Source: Heterodera schachtii
Taxonomy: Eukaryota; Nematoda; Chromadorea; Rhabditida; Heteroderidae
Reading direction: 5' to 3'
Assembly (NCBI GenBank): GCA_023374025.1
Contig: SIJG01000042.1
Location: 744,001 to 808,000 of the forward strand
DNA length: 64,000 bases
Under the pieces are notes generated by a model. The model was not told the DNA's origin, did no database searches, and saw nothing but the letters and a program-made list of their open reading frames with translations. Of the stretch, positions 59,133 through 64,000 are shown piece after piece; positions within the stretch are counted from its first letter, which is position 1, and each line of letters opens with the position of its first letter. A program made the translations under genes and the position numbers.

Positions 59133-62100
59133 ATGGCACTTGGCCTGTTAGCCAACCGATTTGGGCTTTTGGGTGCCTTTGTCGGCAAATACGCCATTTC
59201 GTCTGTGCTCATCACTTTGGCACTGCTAATGCCATCGCTAATCACCGCCTTTTTTTGGGTTAAATTTGAAGTTGGGCTCGACGAAGGCTTTGTTCCAGAA
59301 AACGCACCTTCGAGGAGAGAAATCAGCGCACAGAAGGAATTTTTTGGAGAGACAGTAACAAAAATTAAAAAAAGAATGAGAATTCTAGTAATTTTATGCA
59401 CACATAGAACCGGTCAAAAGAATGGTATATGGCACTGATCGGAGTGGCCAAGGCGCCCGAGGGGAATATGCTCCAAGCGGACCATTTCGGGGAACTCAGT
59501 GCATTCTATGATCGGGTCACTCAACACACTGTGATCCGTGGACCTCGGGGTTAACCATCAGCGAACGCCGTAAAATTTGGAAATGCCTTTAGGGAATTTC
59601 ACCTACGCTCAAATATGTGCCCCCCTCTGCGAAATAAATGACCAACTCCAAAAATTGATGGTAAGTACATAGTCAGTGGTGTTTTGTATTCGCTGGTCCC
59701 CAAGGACAATGTTTGGCTGAAAATGCTTGGCCAAGTGCAAATGCGATATCCGGTAAGTCGCGTGTTCGGCTACGACGTGAACATTGGCAAGGTGAGCACT
59801 TCTCAAGAACAGGCGGAAGAACATTGGCATTTGTCTAAACAGCACGTGTTCGATCGGACGGTGGACGAAAATGGCGAACTGATCGGGGCCAAATTCGTTG
59901 CTTTTTACTTCGCATCTTTTAGCCGTGAAGAGCACAGAGAAAAGGAATTGGAAGTGTTCGAACAAACGGTAGAAAGGTGGGCAAATTGTGCGAAGGTAGG
60001 AAAAAGCCTTTGCTAATTGGTAAGGGAAGCGGAAAAGCACAATGCGCGAAAGGACAGGCGGGTGGAGTTAATCGCGCACGGGTCCAACACAGTGGCCAAG
60101 GAAATGGCCAGAGGGGTACTCAACGCCGCAACAAATAAACTCATCGGTGTGCCATTGTCACCCTTTCCCAGGACGTAGTCATCCCTTGGTCAGGTTTGGC
60201 TCTGTCTGTGCTCTCCTACTTGGCCCTGCACACTTTTGCCGGTTGGTTCTGTGACGGTGCCCTCGGGCGTCGCTTTCTGCTCGCCCTTCTCTCGCTGTGT
60301 TTGCCCGTGCTGTCTCTGCTCGCTTCCGTCGGCTTTATCTCCGTCCTCGGCTTGTCTGTCAGCTTCATCTTTTTCACCTCGCCCCTCCTCCTTTTCTCCT
60401 TTCTCCTAAGTCTTTTCTCTTCTCTTTCTCTCCCACTATCTCAATTTGCCCAATCTCTCTTCAGTTGCCAATGTCACTTTTCAATTTACGTCCGCGTGGT
60501 GCCGCCTTCTCAACGAGTCGCGACGTAAACATTTCAGTGCAAGTGAGCGGTTGGCGAGTACCTTTGATCAGGTCGGTTAATTGCTGATCAGTCGCTGTGC
60601 CTTTTTCCCTTCTCCACCCCTCCCCATTTTCAGATCGGTACTTCGTTTCTCAGTGTCCATCTTCCGCCCATTTTCGCCTTTCTCCTCCTCTTCTGTTTTC
60701 TGCCTGCTCATAATTATCGCATTCTCGCCCTTTTTCTGGCATTTCTGCACATAAATTCGGCGCTTCTCCAAGTCCGATCAAAATTAGCCATTTGATCATT
60801 CCTTTCTTTAGGTCTTTCTATTCGGCCCCTTTCTCGCTTTGCTTTGTCATCGAAATTCCGCTCATTTTCGATTCGAAAATGGCAATTCGAATGCTCCAAT
60901 GGGCTTAAGTCCGAAGGAAGAATTGGTGAAAAGCCCAACGATCAGCAAAGAATTGTCAAATGTTGAGCCGAAAACGAAGTTAGGCAAAGAGCCGATCCGC
61001 GATTTGGGCACAAATGGAATTGGGAGAGAAAAAGGACAGCAGAAGAAAGGAGGGAGCCGAAACGCCAAACGGACACTTCGCCAATGTTTTGCATGTAAAG
61101 CGAGCCGTAAGGGGACACTTTAAATAGAGAGGAACCGAACGACTGATCGGATCATTTACCTTCCGGCCGTCTGATCAGTGACAAAACCACTTTCTCTTTC
61201 GTTCTTCAGACCCTCTCGGCGTCTTTCTGTCGTCCCTCCCGGGCAAATGCGTGGTCCTTTGTTCTTCCGCGCTTCTCCTTTGGCTGTCTTTGGCCCGCGG
61301 CGTCCCTCTTTTGTCCAATGGCATGGATTACCGTCGCCTTTTGCCCGACGATTCGGCGGCTCTTCGCGGCTTTGATCTTATGGACGCAGTTTTGTCTATT
61401 TTCTTTGAATTTGGTAATTTGTCATTCACAGATTTGGATGGATTTTCTCCAAATTCTTTACATAATTCGTCGACCACCAAACTTTGAAGATGCAGAGCAA
61501 TTTTCGAAATTTAAAGTCAGAATTGGCTATCCATTTGCTTTAATCAGTTGTTGGTGCCCGTTAAGGAGTTCCTTTCGGATGCCACTTCCATGCCGCAGGC
61601 AATTGCCCCCCGGGCCCATCAGTCTTGGCTTTTTGATTACTTTCGCGATCAGCTCGGCTCCGACCTTTTCACGCAGCTTTCTTCTTCCCAACGTTCCTTC
61701 GAAAGTGGCGTCAACATGACCAAATTCGGCTCTTTCATCAACGGATTTCCTTACCGGGCCTGGCGCAGCGGTGTCCATTTCACTCTCCGCGAAGGGTTGC
61801 CAAAAAATACGGGGGGGGGGGGGGGGCACGGGAAGTCGATCGTTTAATAATTAGGCAACGCTCGCCTTCAATCGAGCAAATGGTTGTACTGATCGCCTAC
61901 AACGGCACCCGGGGACTGGTTGGCAAGCGCAGTTTGATCAGCCAATGCCGTGCCGTGGCCAAACGTTTTCCCGGTTTTCTGATCTCCGTTTTCGACACGG
62001 ACTCACGAACAGCGTAAATTTTACTGATGTCAAAATAAGTAAGACTTCTAATTGAATTTAAGGGATATTATGAACACAATTGAGCCTTTCGTTTGGAGGT

Positions 62101-62943
62101 AAGCGAACATCGCCCCTCTCAAACTCTGCCAAATTTTTTGGCAGTATTATGTCTGGGGGCGGTGGGTGCAGTTCATTTGGCAAATGATCTACACTCACCC
62201 CAGAAACACAAGCATTTTCCCCCGTCCTCCGTGCCAATCACCGCCCTCCTCCGTCCTTTGGCACTTTTGTCTTTGTCCCACCCCTTTCCCTTTTTCAGGT
62301 CGCTTTTCGCCCTCGTCGGCTCCGCTTTTATCGTCTCTATGCTCGTTTTCCATCATTTTTTCTACTCATTTCTCTACGCTTTTTCTTCAGCTTTCGTCTT
62401 CATCAGTTCGCTTTTGGTACTTTTTACCTTTCGGTCTCCGCTTCTCAGATTTGTTCGGCATCGGTCACTTCCTCGGCTTTCAATTCGATTTGTTGACCGC
62501 CCCCTCGGCAATTTTGACCGGTGTTTTCAGTGTGCACATTGGGGCACACTTTTTGGCCGAATACGTCGCCAATTGGGCAAAGGAGGACCGCCTTCAACGG
62601 TCGCTGAACTGTTCACTACAAATTGTTGTCACAGTATGCAAAGTTTGGGCATTTTAGCCCCAACAATTGAGCGGTTTCGATAGGCGCCCCCCGGGGAATA
62701 ATTTTGTAAATAAATATGTTTTTTGCCTTGGCTTTTCTTGGCCGTGCCTTACCTTTGGGCCTTGGCCTTGCACTTTTTCAGGTCGCTCTTCTCTGTGTTT
62801 TGGCCGTTTTGCCTTCCTTTGTCCTTGGCCATGTGCCCTTTTTCGTCCTTTCCGCTCGTCTCTTTTTGCTCGGCCTTTCTTTGGCCGTTTGGCTCTGTGC
62901 CTTCCTTCTTCCCACTTTGGCATCGTTTGCTCCTATGAATTGA
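59133..62943 (+). CDS. Patched-related (PTR) membrane protein
   Basis: Eighteen exons: 59133-59354, 59408-59549, 59592-59659, 59704-59790, 59843-59995, 60026-60115, 60172-60409, 60465-60571, 60634-60771, 60812-61094, 61210-61388, 61432-61515, 61548-61795, 61855-62013, 62063-62098, 62299-62405, 62449-62633, 62782-62943; frame-consistent, 895 residues. PTR proteins are 12-span RND-superfamily members abundant in nematodes, needed for molting and secretion. Family signs: FGLLGAFVGKY before span 1, EGFVPENAPSRREISAQKEFF, ICAPLCEINDQ, RYPVSRVFGYDVNIG, a sterol-sensing-type span block (60172-60571), a second extracellular loop from 61210, and FINLFGIGHFLGFQFDLLTAPSAILTGVFSVHIGAHF in two parts near the end. 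The charged intracellular loop lies at 60830-61090. The exon 6 acceptor is off by one base from a normal AG. Acidic RND residues are missing (see findings). Confidence 0.85.
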
Positions 62944-63960
62944 CTTCCAAATTGATTGATCGAAGATTCACTTTGCCATAAATTTCAATTTTGTAATGTA
63001 TTTTTTATTTTATTTTTTTGTTTGTTTTTGGCGTTTCGTTTTTCTTTTTCTCTTTGTCGTGCCGTTTCCTTACAATGTGCCTTCTTTTTATTTGTTTTTT
63101 TGATCTCTTCCGTTTGTTTTTTCTTTTGCCTTTACCGCAAAAATATTTTCGTTGATAAAATGCAAAAGCAAATTGGCGTGTTGTTGGTGAACTCAGAATT
63201 AAAATGAAAAAAAAAACATGAAAAATTAAAACATCGCAAGAAAAAACAAAATAAAAAAGGGATAAATGATCATAGAAGGATTTGGATCACAAATAATCCA
63301 TTTAAATAAATCACGAAAATTATTAGCAATTTCGCCGAATCTATCGCTTCCCCCTTCACTCCCCCCCCATTTATTCCTCCCCCACCTCTTTCTCCTCTCC
63401 CCTCCCCCTCCCATCCGTCGATTCCAACGTTATCCTTCAACTGTCAGCAGTACAACTCCAACATCACTGCCAATTTCGCTTCATTTGATATGTAAATCCG
63501 TCTCCTTTATGTTTCCCCCCCCCCAAGTTCAAACTTTCCAACAGCGCCCACCGAAACTGTCAACATTTTCAGCTTCCCTTCGACTTTTCAGACTCATTAG
63601 ACAACAAAATCCTCCAAATTTAGGTTTCGACTTCTCGTTTTGTACCATCACTTAATTCTTTTAAATTCAAAGCAAAACAAAAAATGATTAATGGCACGCC
63701 ATTAAGCGGAATTTTGAAAAAGACCGATCGCCAATATAGCTATGAAAACACAGTGGTGAGAAAGGAATGGGCAAAGAATGCGAAGGGCGTGTGATCAGTT
63801 AAAGAAGAGAAATTGAGACAAAAAGACGGGGGGGGGGGCAATGGCGAAGGAATGAGACGATGGGAACAACGAACAATGGAGGGGCAATAATTGGCACATT
63901 TATTTGATTGGGGAGGGGCAAGGAAGAGCCAAAAGCATTGGCAATGAATGGCATTCTCAC
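62944..63960. other. Intergenic right flank
   Basis: AT-rich 3-prime flank of the PTR gene, then C-rich stretches near 63360-63410 and 63520. No gene seen. Confidence 0.5.
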
Positions 63961-64000
63961 CAATGTGTACCCACCAAACAAAAGTTGGGCCGGTACCGAT
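63961..64000 (-). CDS. Possible exon end of a gene running off the right edge
   Basis: On the minus strand, 40 nt of open sequence end at a strong donor (GTGAGA at 63960-63955). One frame reads YRPNFCLVGTHW. Too short to identify. Confidence 0.2.

Overview
The window is genomic DNA of a nematode. The genes are split by many very short introns (mostly 38-70 nt, GT-AG with a few GC-AG), and several products belong to families that are nematode-specific or strongly expanded in nematodes: a FLP-34/NPF-type neuropeptide precursor, a Patched-related (PTR) protein, a CPG4-domain protein, an ET-module-like protein and a MADF-BESS protein. Long runs of G or C, (GA)n tracts and dispersed short inverted-repeat elements fill the intergenic DNA. 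The GC-AG introns and the style of the sequence resemble tylenchid plant-parasitic (cyst) nematodes, but that placement is an inference. All exon maps were made by reading splice signals by eye; where I say a model is frame-consistent, the exon lengths sum to a multiple of three.

Layout. 1-16.9 kb: gene-poor and repeat-rich, with an NK-2 homeobox gene (-), a probable transcription-factor exon (-), a K/E-rich exon (-) and flp-34 (+). 16.9-35.3 kb: gene-dense housekeeping block with dlat-1 (PDC-E2, -), a multi-pass membrane protein (+), saps-1 (PP6 regulatory subunit, -), a secreted K/E-rich protein (+), an LCLAT1-type acyltransferase (+), a 1.2-kb GA satellite and rpn-8 (+). 35.5-45.1 kb (all -): an ACC-synthase-like aminotransferase fused to a tail of about 1,000 residues, a MADF-BESS gene, and a small neuropeptide-like precursor. 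45-52 kb: G-rich tandem repeat, an unidentified five-exon gene (+) and pst-2/SLC35B3 (+). 52.9-63 kb: a three-module Cys-rich GPI-type protein (+), a single-pass membrane protein (+), a CPG4-domain secreted protein (-) and an 18-exon Patched-related gene (+).

Most genes are unrelated housekeeping or signalling genes with no sign of an operon; orientation changes often and rpn-8 and the aminotransferase gene converge with only 232 bp between stop codons. The unusually long introns of rpn-8 and saps-1 are filled by dispersed repeats, two of which carry hAT-style 8-bp target duplications elsewhere in the window. The most unusual objects are the aminotransferase/K-E-tail fusion, a PTR protein lacking the acidic transport residues, and two peptide precursors recovered only by splicing.
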